A stretch of 64,000 nt of DNA from Powellomyces hirtus (Eukaryota; Chytridiomycota; Chytridiomycetes; Spizellomycetales; Powellomycetaceae), in contig JAHLKG010000019.1 of assembly GCA_025526995.1 (NCBI GenBank), forward strand, positions 558,001 through 622,000, written 5' to 3'. Below, in pieces: positions 34,471-46,327 of this stretch. The notes below the pieces were generated by a model. That model did not search any database and was not told the origin of the DNA. It was given only the letters and a program-made list of their open reading frames with translations. Position 1 is the stretch's first letter; every line of letters begins with the position of its first letter. The translations under genes and the position numbers were made by a program.

Positions 34471-34848
34471 GTAAATCTTTTCTTTTTTCCATCTCTCGTT
34501 CCCTTGCTACTACTGCGACTTCTTTCTCTCCACAGGCTTGGCTCTCCTGGTGGTATTCGTCCCCCGTTGTCAAGATCCTTTTCGGCTCGACACTCTATTT
34601 TTGTTTCTTTCTTATAAGAGCGAGAGTGAAGTGCTTTGAAGTGAAACGGCGTGAGATCGAGCGCACCCATCGTTGTGACCCTGCCAGCAGAGAGACTTTG
34701 GCAATCGGTGTCTCGAACACCAGGCGTCGCTGCAGAGAGAACTGGAGCTAGCGCGATGGGCGAGCAAGATCGAGCAATGTGGATCAACGGCTCATGGAGC
34801 GCTCCTGACGCGAACGATACGAACGATAAGAACGACCTTTGGACTTGA
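34471..34848 (+). repeat. Long module, copy 4
   Basis: Intron-like 34471 to about 34618 (GTAAATC...CTTATAAG), shorter than the others. The exon-like part shares GTGTCTCGAACACCAGGCG, CGCTGCAGAGAGAACTGG and GCGCGATGGGCGAGC with copy 3 and ends in ACGAACGATAAGAACGAC. Confidence 0.75.
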
Positions 34849-34850
34849 CC

Positions 34851-36890
34851 GCCCCTTTTGCCTGTCCCAATCCGGCCCTTTCATCAATTCCATTTCGTCG
34901 TCACATTCGTGTGGATTCTCGTCGATAAATTGCTTAAACTCCTCCTCCTATGACCTTGCTTCATTGATCAATGGCTTTTGAAGAGGACATGCGGTCTGCA
35001 GCCCACGGTCTTCCCGTCCAAATTCACGAACTTGATCCTTGCCACATAGTGGCAGATCAGATAGATGTCTACGCCCCCGTCAACAACTTCCAAGGCCGCT
35101 CACCGCCACGGGTGGCATCTTCATCGGAACAACAATGAGCTTCGCCGCCCCTCTTTGCCCCCAAAATCGCCATCGTCGTCTTCTCACCCGACTCCAACAC
35201 CTTCGAACAAGTTAAACGTGATGTCGCAATAGAATATAAGATATTTGCTGCCGTTTCTGTTGCCAGCGTTTCTGGCGCTCTGTACTTCCGGCTTGGGGTC
35301 AGTTACGACGTCTCCTCACGACACCGTCGCAAGTCAGGTCCTCTCTCGTTCAGGCTCACTCCCATGTTCAGAGTCAAAACAATGCAAATCCGCCTCGCTC
35401 AAGCTGCGGCATCTGACAGCGAGTCGGGCTCCCCGAACATCTGTCACAAAACATCAGACGGTTTCTCTCGTGAACTGCCCGCACTCCTCTATGGCACCGT
35501 GCTTCGCAGGACCCGCAATGGGGTTGGAATTCGCAGCTGGGTAAGAAAACGGCGCCAGAAATTTTTGTTCTCGTCGCGTGGCTTGCAGGTGGTGTTTGGT
35601 TTGCGGTACAGCGCCAACTGTCATATTTAATAAAAGCGTTCAAGATTGGATTGTTCTCTCAACGATATCAATGATGAAGATGCGCATCGTTCGTTCGTCG
35701 TCGCTCCTTCAGAATGAATGATCGGTATGAACAGAACAAGAACAACATGGGAAGACGATGTGATTCTCATCCTCCTCCACCCATATTTCAGACCAGTAGT
35801 AGGCTGTATGACACTCATTGGCGTTTGTTCAGCATTTCACTGGCAGGTGGCGAAAGAGTTTACCCGCAGGAGGGCCTGTCTCACCAGAAAACTTTTTTTG
35901 TGAGAAAGGCGCGACTTGCACCAATGGCCGCCGTGAGTAAGTGCCACACTTTGACATGAGATGGAGTGCAGCCTCGCCGCAGACATTGTGTTACTAGCGC
36001 CATTTGCCAACAATAAATTTTGACAGTGGGGACTCCTGTTGAAAGGCTTCGTATGGACACCATTTTGCGCCAACGTCATCTTGCTCTATTTAAAATTAAG
36101 CTTGATGTTAAGTATCGATATATGAAGGTTTGGTCTAAATTCGAGGGGGTTGTTGGGATGGGATCGAGGGATGGATGAGTTGGGATGGGGTGTATCGATA
36201 CGAGGGATGCCAAAAAGCCTCGTCTCCGATTTCTTTTGCACCGCGCGTCCACAAGGATGTGAATGAGGAGAGCTGGAGACTAAAAAGCGACGAGAGGCAA
36301 AAGACAACAACGAACAAAAGTTCTGTCCCATTTCAACGTCGGGCAATCTGCTACCCACATTTCAGCCCGTCGCTTTTCACCGACCACACGCACCAGATTT
36401 CTCGGTGCTTTGCTTATATCCGTGACGTTTCGAGTTTCCCTGCCCTGCCGCTACCGGTAAATTAAACCTGCGCCGCCCCCCTCGCGTCAAGGTCAAAACG
36501 CTCTGGTCCATTTTCCCGGAAGTCATTCAACCGCCAATCGTTAGTGGTTGCTGAATACCCATAGACTAGCGCACATCCCGCGGGCAACTTGCTTTCGTTT
36601 GTAGTCTTTGGGGATTCCGTCTGAGTAACATTGTAAGGACAGCAAAAGTCATCCGCTGCAGTTTTTTACCTGCCCAAGGACCATCAAGGTAGGCACTCGC
36701 GGTTGTTTCGTCCGAGGATTGGAAGGGGACGATGAACCTTTCTATCTGAAAGCGTGGAATCATGGTGGCATGGATTACCTTCGCTCAGAACCTAGCGTTT
36801 GAATGCGTTTGTTGAAAATTGGTTGACTTAAACGCCCTTTCCCATTCCTCCTCCCTCTGTTCTCTTTAAGCTTAAACTTAATCATTCAAG
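34851..36890. other. Gene-poor region upstream of G-alpha
   Basis: A 55-codon frame at 34971-35138 (start MAFEEDMRSAAHGL) and a longer Met-less open stretch from about 35150 to 35540 are possible remnants, but I recognise no domain. The last 400 bp should contain the G-alpha promoter. No clear RNA gene. Confidence 0.35.
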
Positions 36891-38267
36891 ATGGGCGGCT
36901 GTGTAAGTGCCGAGGACAAGGAGGGAAAGCAGAGGAACGATGCCATTGATATGGCTCTCCGAAAGGAGAAGACGGACCTGCGAAATGAGGTCAAGATGCT
37001 TCTGCTTGGTACGTGCAATTATGCAGATTAATTTGTAAAAGTTGCTCGACGTGATGAACTCACTTTGCTTGATCATTCTAGGCGCGGGAGAATCTGGCAA
37101 AAGTACCATCATCAAGCAGATGAAGCTGATTCACGACAACGGATACAGTCCTGATGAACGCCTCGCGTTCAAAGAAATCATCTTTTCCAACACGGTCCAG
37201 TCCATGCGTGTCATCATGGAAGCCATGTACAACATGAACATTGCCCTGACGAACCCGGCAAACGAAAAATGGAGAGCGCTCATATTGGACGTACCAAACC
37301 AGATTGAATCAGAGGTTTTCCCAGCCGATGTTGCCCAGGCGGTCAAGGAGCTGTGGAAAGACGAGGGTGTCCTGAGCTGCATCGAAAGGTCGAGGGAGTT
37401 CCAATTGAATGATTCGGCGCAATAGTGAGTAGAGCGTGGTGTTCCGAAGGTTTGTTGGGTCTGATCCGCTCGATATGATTCTGACGAATGTCTCTTTTGC
37501 TTTCTTAGCTACTTTGATGCCATAGATCGCATTGCGCAACCCAATTACCACCCAACTGACCAGGATGTTCTCCGGTCTCGTGTCAAGACAACTGGCATTA
37601 CCGAAACGACGTTCCACATTGGCGAGCTAACGTATCGCATGTTTGACGTTGGGGGACAGCGCTCGGAGCGGAAGAAATGGATTCACTGTTTCGAAAACGT
37701 AACAGTCATTGTCTTTTTGGTTGCCATCTCCGAGTACGATCAAGTCCTCGTCGAGGACGATGCTGTGGTAAGTTTCACTGGCCGGATCATAGTTGTCATG
37801 ATGGATCCGTTGGCCCTCACGCAAATAACTCATGTTCAACCCGGCTTCCTCTTCATTTCATAGAACCGAATGCACGAAGCTCTCACGCTGTTCGATTCCA
37901 TTTGCAACAGCAGATGGTTCACCCAAACATCGATAATCCTCTTCCTCAACAAGATAGATTTGTTCAAGCAGAAGTTGATCCGATCTCCCATGAAGAAGTT
38001 TTTCCCAGACTACAAGGGTAAAGAGCCATATTGTCTATGCACCGAGTGATCGCCAGTCACTCATTTAAAATTGCAATTTTAGGTAACACATACGACGATG
38101 CCTGCGATTATATTCTGAACCGATTCATCTCCCTGAACCAGTCGGACCAGAAACAAATCTACACCCACTTCACCTGTGCAACCGATACCACCCAGATCAA
38201 ATTTGTCATGACGGCCGTCAACGACATCATCATTCAAGGAAGCTTGCGAGACTGCGGGCTCATGTAG
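36891..38267 (+). CDS. Heterotrimeric G protein alpha subunit (Gi-like)
   Basis: Exons 36891-37008, 37082-37424, 37509-37767, 37864-38017 and 38083-38267 join in frame to 352 residues, the usual size. N-terminus MGGCVS has Gly2 for myristoylation and Cys4 for palmitoylation. GTP-binding motifs: GAGESGKS (G1), RSRVKTTGI (G2, with the Arg of the GTPase site), DVGGQRSE (G3, with catalytic Gln), FLNKIDLF (G4), TCATDT (G5). The C-terminus is CGLM, with Cys at -4 as in pertussis-toxin-sensitive Gi proteins, and M in place of the usual last residue. It should couple 7TM receptors at the plasma membrane to downstream effectors. All five motifs are intact. Confidence 0.97.
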
Positions 38268-38932
38268 GGAGACAACGTCTTTACGCGTACGGGCTTTCAC
38301 CTTTTCCTCTCCGGGACAAACATGTAGATTAGCAGATTATTATGTACCTATCCCCCACCCGCTACTACTCTTTTCCACCTTCCCCTTGACAACACCTTCC
38401 TGCCACCTTTCTTTTAAGAAGTCCATAGCGCAGATCTGCAGTTTATGCAGGACGTAAGATGTTCGTAGGTTTAGCGTTTGCGTTTTGTGTAATTTGTGCG
38501 GCCTCGAACAGAAATTCCAATACAGACCGCAGAAAAGTCAGGATCGGTTGCCATTATCAGCTTTTCGGGCAGAGCTTTTCTATCCCGGTGCATTGGGTTT
38601 CGGCCATGTCGCAAGAGGTGGCGGGCTACAACGACGCATGCACAACCAACAACGCAAACCAAAGCCGGAAAGAAACAATCTATTCCGAATTATCTCCAAT
38701 TAATCTCGTACAGTGTCGGAGACGTGAAACATCCGAGTTTGCCTATGTCTATAGAAACGCTAACCAGGGTTCCAACCTCGCACACGACATAACAAACAGA
38801 TAGCGAGCGTGGTATTTCCTGCCCTCCTTCCCCCGGTGGGCGATCCTCAACTAGAAAGCCCTTCGCAAGTCATTCCCCTCCCCTCAAGAGGTCTCCCACA
38901 CGTTCTTGCATTCATCCAATATCCGTTTTCCC
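38268..38932. other. Convergent 3' intergenic region
   Basis: Holds the 3' ends of the G-alpha and glycosyltransferase genes. Short frames here are not convincing. No RNA gene seen. Confidence 0.4.
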
Positions 38933-40743
38933 TCACTTCTTGATGACATCAAAGTCATTGGGCGGCAAGATGATGGCATACATGACGGCCACCGCCTCCA
39001 TAATGACCGCCACAAACTGGAACAAGAGCGTGACGGGCACCAACAAAATCACCACGAAGATATTGTACCCTTTGTCGATGTTCTGGAGGAACATGCCGAG
39101 TCCATACAGGTACATGAACACAATGAACGAAAAGTCCTTCAGAATCCCAAACCACAGCGGGGTATCCGTAGGCACGTAGAATCCGAGAACGATGGACGCG
39201 ACCGTGCAGTAGAGGGAAACGAGACCGAGGGCCCAGAAGAAGGCGAGGAGTTTGGGCAGGACAGAGGGCAGGCGACGGATTCCGACGAACCAGCGGCGAC
39301 GCTGTTTCAGGAAGCCGATGAGGTCGAGCGGCGATTGTTCGCGAACGATGCCGGCGATGGAACCGCAGCGGAAACCGAGACGCCACGCTTGGACGGCGAA
39401 TTGGAAGTCTTCGGTCAAACCTTTCGAATAGGGACAAAAAGAGGAGAGAGGGTAAAAGTAGGGGAAGAAGATAACGAATTGTTAGCATGAGAGGATACTA
39501 GAGCGAGAGAAGGAAACCTTGCATGCATTTGCGTCTCGGGAGTTCTCTTTTGAGAAACGTACTTCCAAGATCCCAAGTAACAGCATTCTCCACGGCTCCA
39601 TTGGTGAGCAAGAACGAGCCATGGGCGCCAAAGACCGGACAATGAAAGTACGTGTACTGCAAATGGAACCTCGACAAATCATCGCCGACTCGCAACGCAT
39701 CCGCAACCGTATAGAACGGGTTCTTCCAGAAATGGTACTGGTTGTACATGATGACACCCTGTCCCCACGTGTACTCCTTCTTCCACTTGATAAATTCAAG
39801 CACCCGCCTAACACTCTCATCATCAATCACACTCTCCTCATCCAGGTGCAAAATCCAGTCGTGTTCCGTGTATCGCATCGTCTGGCGATACCATTCTAAC
39901 GCACGGGCTTTGTATTTCGATTGCTTTGTGGTGAAGGTCTTGGGGCACGTGTAGCAGTTGATGCCTTCAAAGTGGTTGGGTTCGTCAGTGAGGACGTGGA
40001 CCCGGACGCACGGGTCGAGCTGCTCGAGGTGCTTGTGGGCGTCCCAGGCTCGCATCACGGCGGCCTTGTTGTCGCCCTTTGTGACGGTGAGAATGTAGAG
40101 GTTATCGATGCGCCGAGGCTGGTTGGTTGCGCTGGCGATTTGGGGCTTGGGGGCGTTGCGCAGCGGTAAGGCGAGCCCGATGAAGCAGATCAACGTGTAT
40201 GGGATGGGCAGCAGCCAGCCTGGAAATGCGAACCCAAAACAGGGAATCAGAAACATGAAGAACAATAAAAAGCGTAGGGGGAAGAGATGCAAATTATCTT
40301 CTGGCGTCAACAAATCGACACCTACCCATTTTCCAATAACATCCCTTATTCCAGTACTCATCCCACACATAACCCTGGGGGATTTGGAAGCTCATAACAT
40401 ATGTCGCTCCCAAGATGATCACAATGTGGAAAATCCACGCAATGCTCGCCAATGTCATCACCAATTTCGTGCGCCCCTTATTGGTCCTGATCTCGCCCTC
40501 CACGGAAGGGATGCCAGCTTTCTTGGGGGACGGAGCGACATCAATTGTTGTTTGGGCCTTGTCATGCAGCGTGTCCGAAGACATGCGGGACGACACGTCC
40601 GAGGCCCAGTCCGGAGCTGCTGCACTGCCGCTACCGGCATGAGTGGAGGCGGCCTTGGGCTCCTCCTCTCCGGGGAGGAAAGCGGGGACGGGATCGGGGA
40701 TCGCTTTCTTGCGAGGGGAACCGGGTTTGCGGGGTGAAGACAT
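38933..40743 (-). CDS. Egghead-like GT2 membrane glycosyltransferase
   Basis: Three exons on the minus strand. The N-terminus (MSSPRKPGSPRKK) is cytosolic and disordered. Hydrophobic segments follow (LASIAWIFHIVIILGATYVM and GFAFPGWLLPIPYTLICFIGL). The GT2 catalytic part has VTKGDN, WILHLDEES (metal/nucleotide-binding acidic motif), LTEDFQFA and the product-binding LKQRRRWFVGIRRL. Three or more membrane segments end the protein. TED-FAF and QRRRWFVG are characteristic of the egghead family; in animals egghead adds mannose to glucosylceramide. In fungi the substrate is not known, so a glycolipid or polysaccharide role is inference. The start at 40743 is the only good Met upstream. Confidence 0.85.
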
Positions 40744-41753
40744 TGTTGGGTTCGAGCTAGAGAAGGCGAGATGTGGTCAGGAATTTTGTTGTGGTGCGAT
40801 ATGATGTAGATAAAAAAGGTGAAAGCTAGCGCCTGGATCTTAACCTACTCTAGCACACAACGATATCCAGTAAAAAAAAGAACGAAAAGCAGAAAGACCT
40901 CTGCAACAAAGTGTTGCAAAAATATGGTGGCTCTTTTGAGCGGGAGCAGAAGGCCCCCCTCTTCTTCAACCTTTTATACCATCCCCCCCAGAAAACCCCG
41001 AGCAAGAAAAAGCGACCCTCAAGAGCGGAGTTGGCTTACCTCATCGCGATCGGATATGGGCTGCTATGTCTAAATGTAGTAACACCCGGAAAGCAATGCA
41101 GCTGAAGTCAGCATATTCAGTAATTTAAGTCGATATAAATATAACCACACTGATTAGATTAGATATATGTGTGATTGCATGATTCTGGATCGGGACGTCT
41201 TAATCATCCCAATGTGTGTGGAAAGAAGTATAATGTATCACAAGAAGGGAAGCAGTCCCTGATGTGTTATGGTGTTCTCCCCATTCGACGTCGCTGCGCA
41301 AGGTATCAGCCAATTCAAGACCCACTTGTGCATGTGGCGGATCGTGGGCATCTGGGATTAGTAGCTGCTGTACATAACTTGATGAGTCTATAGTGTCGAT
41401 GGGGGCCATGTACCATGAACCAATTCATCATCTCCACCAGAGCGTGTTCGAACCCGCGAAGGGACGAAAGATCGGAGCTGACGTAATCGTCCAAATATCG
41501 CCACAATGCTACCAAAGGCGCCTGCCACACATACTCCTGGTCTATGGACTTTTTCTCGTTTGACTATTTACCACTACCCACTACCCCAGAACAACGCAGT
41601 CTCGCCGAGAATCAGAAAACATCAAAAAGAGCATCCCAAGGTTCAGAAGAACAGCTCCATTTTCGCTAGCTAGAAACTGCTTCCTCCAACTAATCTTTCT
41701 CTTCCCCCCCCCCCCCCCTCTCAATACGGTAATCTAGAGCAACACCACCAAAC
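40744..41753. other. Divergent intergenic region
   Basis: Between the glycosyltransferase start and the 7TM start, so it should hold both promoters. A run of C (41706-41718) lies 36 bp before the 7TM start. No gene or RNA recognised. Confidence 0.4.
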
Positions 41754-43070
41754 ATGGATCCACCAATGGACGCAGGACCAATGGACAATTCCACAGTTCC
41801 ATTCATGACGGTCGACGAAATGAACTACCTCGTGGAGCAGGCACTGAAGGAGCAGGCAGAAAACACGACATATACCCTCGCGAGCGTCAGTGGAGTCGGT
41901 GAGCAAAATGGAGAGTGGAGTTTACTGGGTCGGACGGAGGCGCTAAAGCAAAGCTATTTTTCTTTCAGGATCGCTGGTGTTGCATGTCTTGATTCTAGCT
42001 CTCCTCGGCGACCGACTACTTAAATTAACACATAAACCGACAATCAGGGCGTTCATCGTCACAGTAACGTTCGACATGCTGTGTAGCGTCTGGAACTGTC
42101 TCGGTAAAGACTCCTTGATGAAACCACAGCTCTCTCCCCTACCCCACCCTCACCCTCACTTCCGACAGGCAACTCCCCCGACCCCAACCTCTCTTGGTTC
42201 TTCAGCGTCTCGGGCACCAACGTCTACTTTTATTTCGGCGGGTTCTTTGCCGCCGCCACTGACGCCTCCCTCTCCTACCTCACCTACCTGCGCATCGGGG
42301 CGTCCGTGCGGACCCAGTATGGAGCGCGAGCGGATTATGCACTGACGACCATTGTGTGTCTCGTCTTGCCGCTGGAGGTGGCAAAGCATTGGTACGCGGC
42401 CGTGTCGTATACGATTGGAGAGGATTGGAGCTTACCGTTGTATAATCGCGAGTTGGTCATTTTTGCGCTTGGTAAGTAGGATGGGGGGCCGGGGGAGAAA
42501 TGCATGAGGTGCTGATGTTTTTGGTTTTATAGCTTATCGCACGCTACTGGACGTTCTCTTATGCAGTTACAGCGTCTGGGTGTACGTATTCACCTCCTTC
42601 TCTATCATCCTCACGCCACTCCTGTCAGAGAATGTCTCTTCTCGATTTAACCCTTTAACACCTCCCTTTACCCCTACTTTAGTGTCCACCAAGCCGCCAC
42701 CACCTCTCACTCGGCCACCTCCCCGGCGGGTCGCCTCATGCGGGAAGACAAGGCGCTCTTCACCGCCTACTCTCTCCGTGTATTCCTCTTTCTCGGCATC
42801 GATGTTGTCTGGGCCACCGCGCAACTCGCCGCGCCCGACGACGGGGACATTCGGTTCGCAGCGCTCGCGCTGTGGAGTATAAATCGAACAGTTATGCCCT
42901 GGAAACCGTATTTGCTGATCACGGATATTGGGCGGGTGAGGGCGTTGAGTGAGGATGGGAGTGGTGTGAATGGAGGTGTGGCTGGGAGTGGGGGAAGTAC
43001 GGTCGTCGCGAAAGGGGACTATGCGACGGTGGCTTCGAAAGCGGTGTCGGCTATGAGTGATAATGCATGA
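41754..43070 (+). CDS. Orphan seven-transmembrane protein
   Basis: Five exons; four short GT-AG introns join in frame. The N-terminus (MDPPMDAGPMDNSTVPF) has glycosylation sequons NST and NTT. Seven hydrophobic segments follow: SLVLHVLILALLGDRLL, IRAFIVTVTFDMLCSVW, VYFYFGGFFAAATDASLSYL, ALTTIVCLVLPLEVAKHW, VIFALAYRTLLDVLLCSYSV, YSLRVFLFLGIDVVWATAQL and AALALWSINRTVMPWKPYLL. A Ser/Gly-rich tail ends it. The N-out, seven-helix layout is like a G-protein-coupled receptor, but I recognise no class-defining motif (no DRY or NPxxY). It could also be another kind of 7TM membrane protein. Family unknown. Confidence 0.75.
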
Positions 43071-43725
43071 GGGACTTTTATTAATTGCATAGAATATTCT
43101 ATATCCATGGTCTTTTGTGATGCGAATGGAATATAGTCGGGTTTGGAAGGGAACAGTTTACAGACTGGAAACCTGTCCAGTTCAGCTGTATGTCAAAACA
43201 GATGATTATCACTAACTATAAAGCCTCAGAAGCCCAAAATAAAAAGAAAACCCCCCTCAAAACGACATCGGAAAGCACGACACGTCGACGTTTTTCGGCT
43301 GATCATCACTCAAGTGCGTGTGCCCCGGGGGGGTGCAAATCACACTTCCCTCGTAAACATCAACGCGTAAAGCTGTATCTGTAAACATTTTCAACACGTA
43401 ATGAGCGCGAAATCGAATGACGATTATTTTCTCACAATTTGAAATCCCTCACACTCCCCTTTATCTCACCTCCCTAAACATGTGCTCACCTGCTCACCCG
43501 ACTTTATTTTCCGACAATGACATTGACATTGCTTGCTTGATACTCTCCACCGACTTGACTCTTATCTGACACAGCTCTCACGGAAACAGGCAGACGTGTG
43601 GTATTTCGACAGACGGTTCTCTCGGCGTTTCTTGGAACCAAAGTCGCCCTCTCCGGAGCTCGCATTTTCCATTCACTGCAGAGGTTTCCCGACACCGTCG
43701 CCAGTCCTTCCAACCTTCCCCACCA
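43071..43725. other. Intergenic region, nothing recognised
   Basis: Between the 7TM and MFS genes, same strand. It includes a G run at 43327-43333 and the MFS promoter. No motif stands out. Confidence 0.4.
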
Positions 43726-45395
43726 ATGTCCCCCTCCTCGCCGCCCGCCGCGTCCGAACGCACGCCTCTGCTCCCACCTCCCACTTCCAGCGTCGACCCC
43801 GACGTCCCCGTCCCGACCCCGCCTCTCACCACCGGACCGTCACCCTTCCACATTGCCTTTCCCCTGTTTGCCAGCACCCTCTCATTCAGCATTTCCGCGG
43901 TCCCGACGCAACAGTTCCTGCTGGTGTATCTGTGTAAACAATGGTTGCAGAAGGGCGCCGTGGATCATTTGGGAACGATAAGCGCAGGCGCACATGAGGC
44001 TATTGGTGCGGACCCGGATTTTGCAACGTGTAGAACGATACCCGATGTGCAGGTATAGAGAAAGACAAAGAAAACCAAGGCGGAAATGATGAAGCAGACG
44101 ATGCAGATGATGCTGCAACACGCAGAGGAGAGTCAGTATCACTAATGCGGTCTTTCTTTTATTATTTTGCTTCTCATTACAAAGTCCCTAACCGCTCACT
44201 GGTCCATGGCCATTACCCTCTGCACCTCGCTCCCCGCCCTCCTCTCCATCCCCTTGATCGGGTACCTTTCCGACCGGTTCGGTCGGCGGCCCGTTTTCCT
44301 CCTCCCCATGTTGTCTGGTCTCATTGGTGTCCTCGCCATCATCGCCATTGCGCAATTCGACTGGCCGCTCTGGATCCTGTTGGTTGCCCATGTCCTCCAG
44401 GGTCTCATGGGCGGGTACACTGCGATCATGATGGTCGTGTACAGTTATTTGGCCGACACGGTGGATCCCAACCGCACGGGAAAGGTGTTTACGGTTGTCG
44501 ATGCGGCGGTGTTTGTGGCGTTGACGATCGGGCCGTACACGGGGGGTGTGTTGACGAGGTGGTTGCCCCAAGGGGTTGTCGGGGTATTTTATGTTTCCGT
44601 CGTGGGGAAACTTTTGGCCTTGCTTTACGTCATCTTTATCCTTCCCGAATCCCTCAACACTCGCAAACCGCTATCTGCCTCTGCTGTCTCCGCAGCCCCG
44701 CTACCACATCCCTCCACCGCACCACCGCACCCCAAACGCGGCCTCTGGACCCGTCTCACCACCCCGTCCCCGCTGCTCCGATCATTAACCGTGCCGCCGC
44801 TCTGCTACCTCCTCATGGTGGCCTTCATCACCTCGATTGTGATTGGTGGCGCCCCGCTGTTTTTCTTTTACGCGAGTTTTAGATTTGGATGGGATGCACT
44901 GGATGAAGGCGTTTATTTGCTGTATATGAGCGTCACCCGCATGTTTTGGATGTTGGGCGTCGGGGGTTGGATCGACAAGTGGGCGAGTCGACCGGCGGGG
45001 CAGATCCAACTAGAACAACAACAACAACAACAACAACAAGCGGGAGAAGATGAAAATGCACCCCTGCTGTCCGTGTCGACACAACTATCCCCGCCTCCGC
45101 CAGCGTATACTCCCGAAGTTGAGGATAGTGGAATAGCGGCAGCCGCGCGATCGTCGTCATCGACGTCGTCACTGCTACTACCCCAGCCACCACCCATTGA
45201 TATCAAACGCAAAGTCCACATCGACCTCATGGTCGTGCGGATCGGGATGATTGTGTTGGCGGTCGGGTGGACCATCATGGGGTTTCTCCCGCAGGGATGG
45301 ATGGTGTATATCTGTAAGTCACAAAAAAAACCCCCCCATCCTTCCCCACACACAGGCAACAGACACACTCAACACTCACCCCCTTCCTATTTTCA

Positions 45396-45439
<44 letters not shown>

Positions 45440-45808
45440 TTCCTGCGTCTCTTTCCTTTCTTGCCACCACCACCAGTCGCCTTCGTAACGGGCTTTGGCA
45501 CGCTCGCGAAACCGCTCATCCGATCGCTCCTCTCGCGCTCGACGGCGGCCTCGCAACAAGGCCGGCTCTTTTCCCTCCTCCAGCTGCTCGACAACTCGGC
45601 CACCGTGATTTCCAATCTCGTGTTTCCCCCCCTCTGGGCCGCGACCGTCGGCTCCCGCTTCCCAGGCGCCTTCTTGTCCCTCATGGGCGCCCTCTTTGCC
45701 GTCGCCGCCGCGGTGAGTTGTGCGTGTGTCGCGACCACCCATGTTGTTGCGGTGTTGCACCGCGCAAGGGAAGAGAGAGGAGAGGCGAACGGGCCGCCCC
45801 CCGAGTGA
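43726..45808 (+). CDS. MFS transporter of the SLC46/folate-transporter-like group
   Basis: Exons 43726-44052, 44185-45313 and 45477-45808 join in frame to 595 residues. A Pro/Ser-rich cytosolic N-terminus with ERTPLLPP precedes the first membrane segment. The MFS loop motif GYLSDRFGRRPVF lies between helices 2 and 3, followed by VLQGLMGGYTAIMMVVYSYLADT (helix 4-5 region), which resembles SLC46-type carriers. The large central loop is rich in Gln and Ser. Substrate is unknown. The second intron carries a run of about 37 T (45402-45438). Confidence 0.85.
45402..45438 (+). repeat. Poly-T run in the second intron of the MFS gene
   Basis: About 37 T in a row within the pyrimidine tract of the intron. 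The exact length may vary or be misread. Confidence 0.85.
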
Positions 45809-46327
45809 GACTGCGCCCTTGCCGTCGTGATGTGACCTCGGCCCCACGCCCCCACGCCCCGCGCGCAACGGCGTGTTCCCACAATCTTGCCTTGGTTTGT
45901 TTCTGTCTTACGTTCATGTTCATGTTTTTTTTTTTTTTTTGCGGGGGGCACTGTCTATATATTTGTGTGTGAGCCTAAGACAAGTGTTTTTATGGTTTTG
46001 TTTGTCTTGGTTTGTTTGTGCCCGCCCCGCATCTGTCCTGTGGTTCCCTCAGTTTCGTATCGATACCGTAACATATAAAGGCCATCATGCAGGAGAAAAA
46101 CGTGTTTCACAAAATATCAATGATTCAAGGTTTTCTATCCATAGCGATAGCTAGATATATATATATATATATATATATATATCCACATATGTAAAAAAAG
46201 AGGGGTGAAACGAAAAAAAACCCAGTCCCGAAACACACAGAACGTTTACATTTCTATCAATCTACAGGACCGCCCAACGAGCAGCCCCCTTTTGCTCCCA
46301 AATCTGTATATATATCTGGGTTTACGG
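45809..46327. other. Convergent intergenic region with a (TA)n run
   Basis: 3' ends of the MFS and FAD-enzyme genes. A (TA)n run lies at about 46154-46181, and a poly-T run at 45927-45941. No gene. Confidence 0.5.

Larger units (their letters stand above)
30960..34850 (+). ncRNA. Putative multi-intron, non-coding transcription unit
   Basis: No frame longer than about 120 codons crosses this region, yet it has four long segments that begin GGTAAAT and end in pyrimidine-AG, and about 15 short segments that begin GTACGT or GTAATG and end in AG after a branch-like CTGAC. All are on the plus strand. I infer a spliced RNA made of repeated exons and introns. Exon lengths are not multiples of three, which argues against protein coding. 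No transcript evidence is available from the sequence alone. Confidence 0.35.

Noticed and set aside
29900..34850. LTR retrotransposon or DNA transposon
   Set aside because: No terminal repeats flanking a coding body, no reverse transcriptase, integrase or transposase frame in the region.
41400..41480. Possible tRNA (TTCGAAC near 41445)
   Set aside because: The B-box-like heptamer has no pairing T stem, and no acceptor or anticodon arms are visible.
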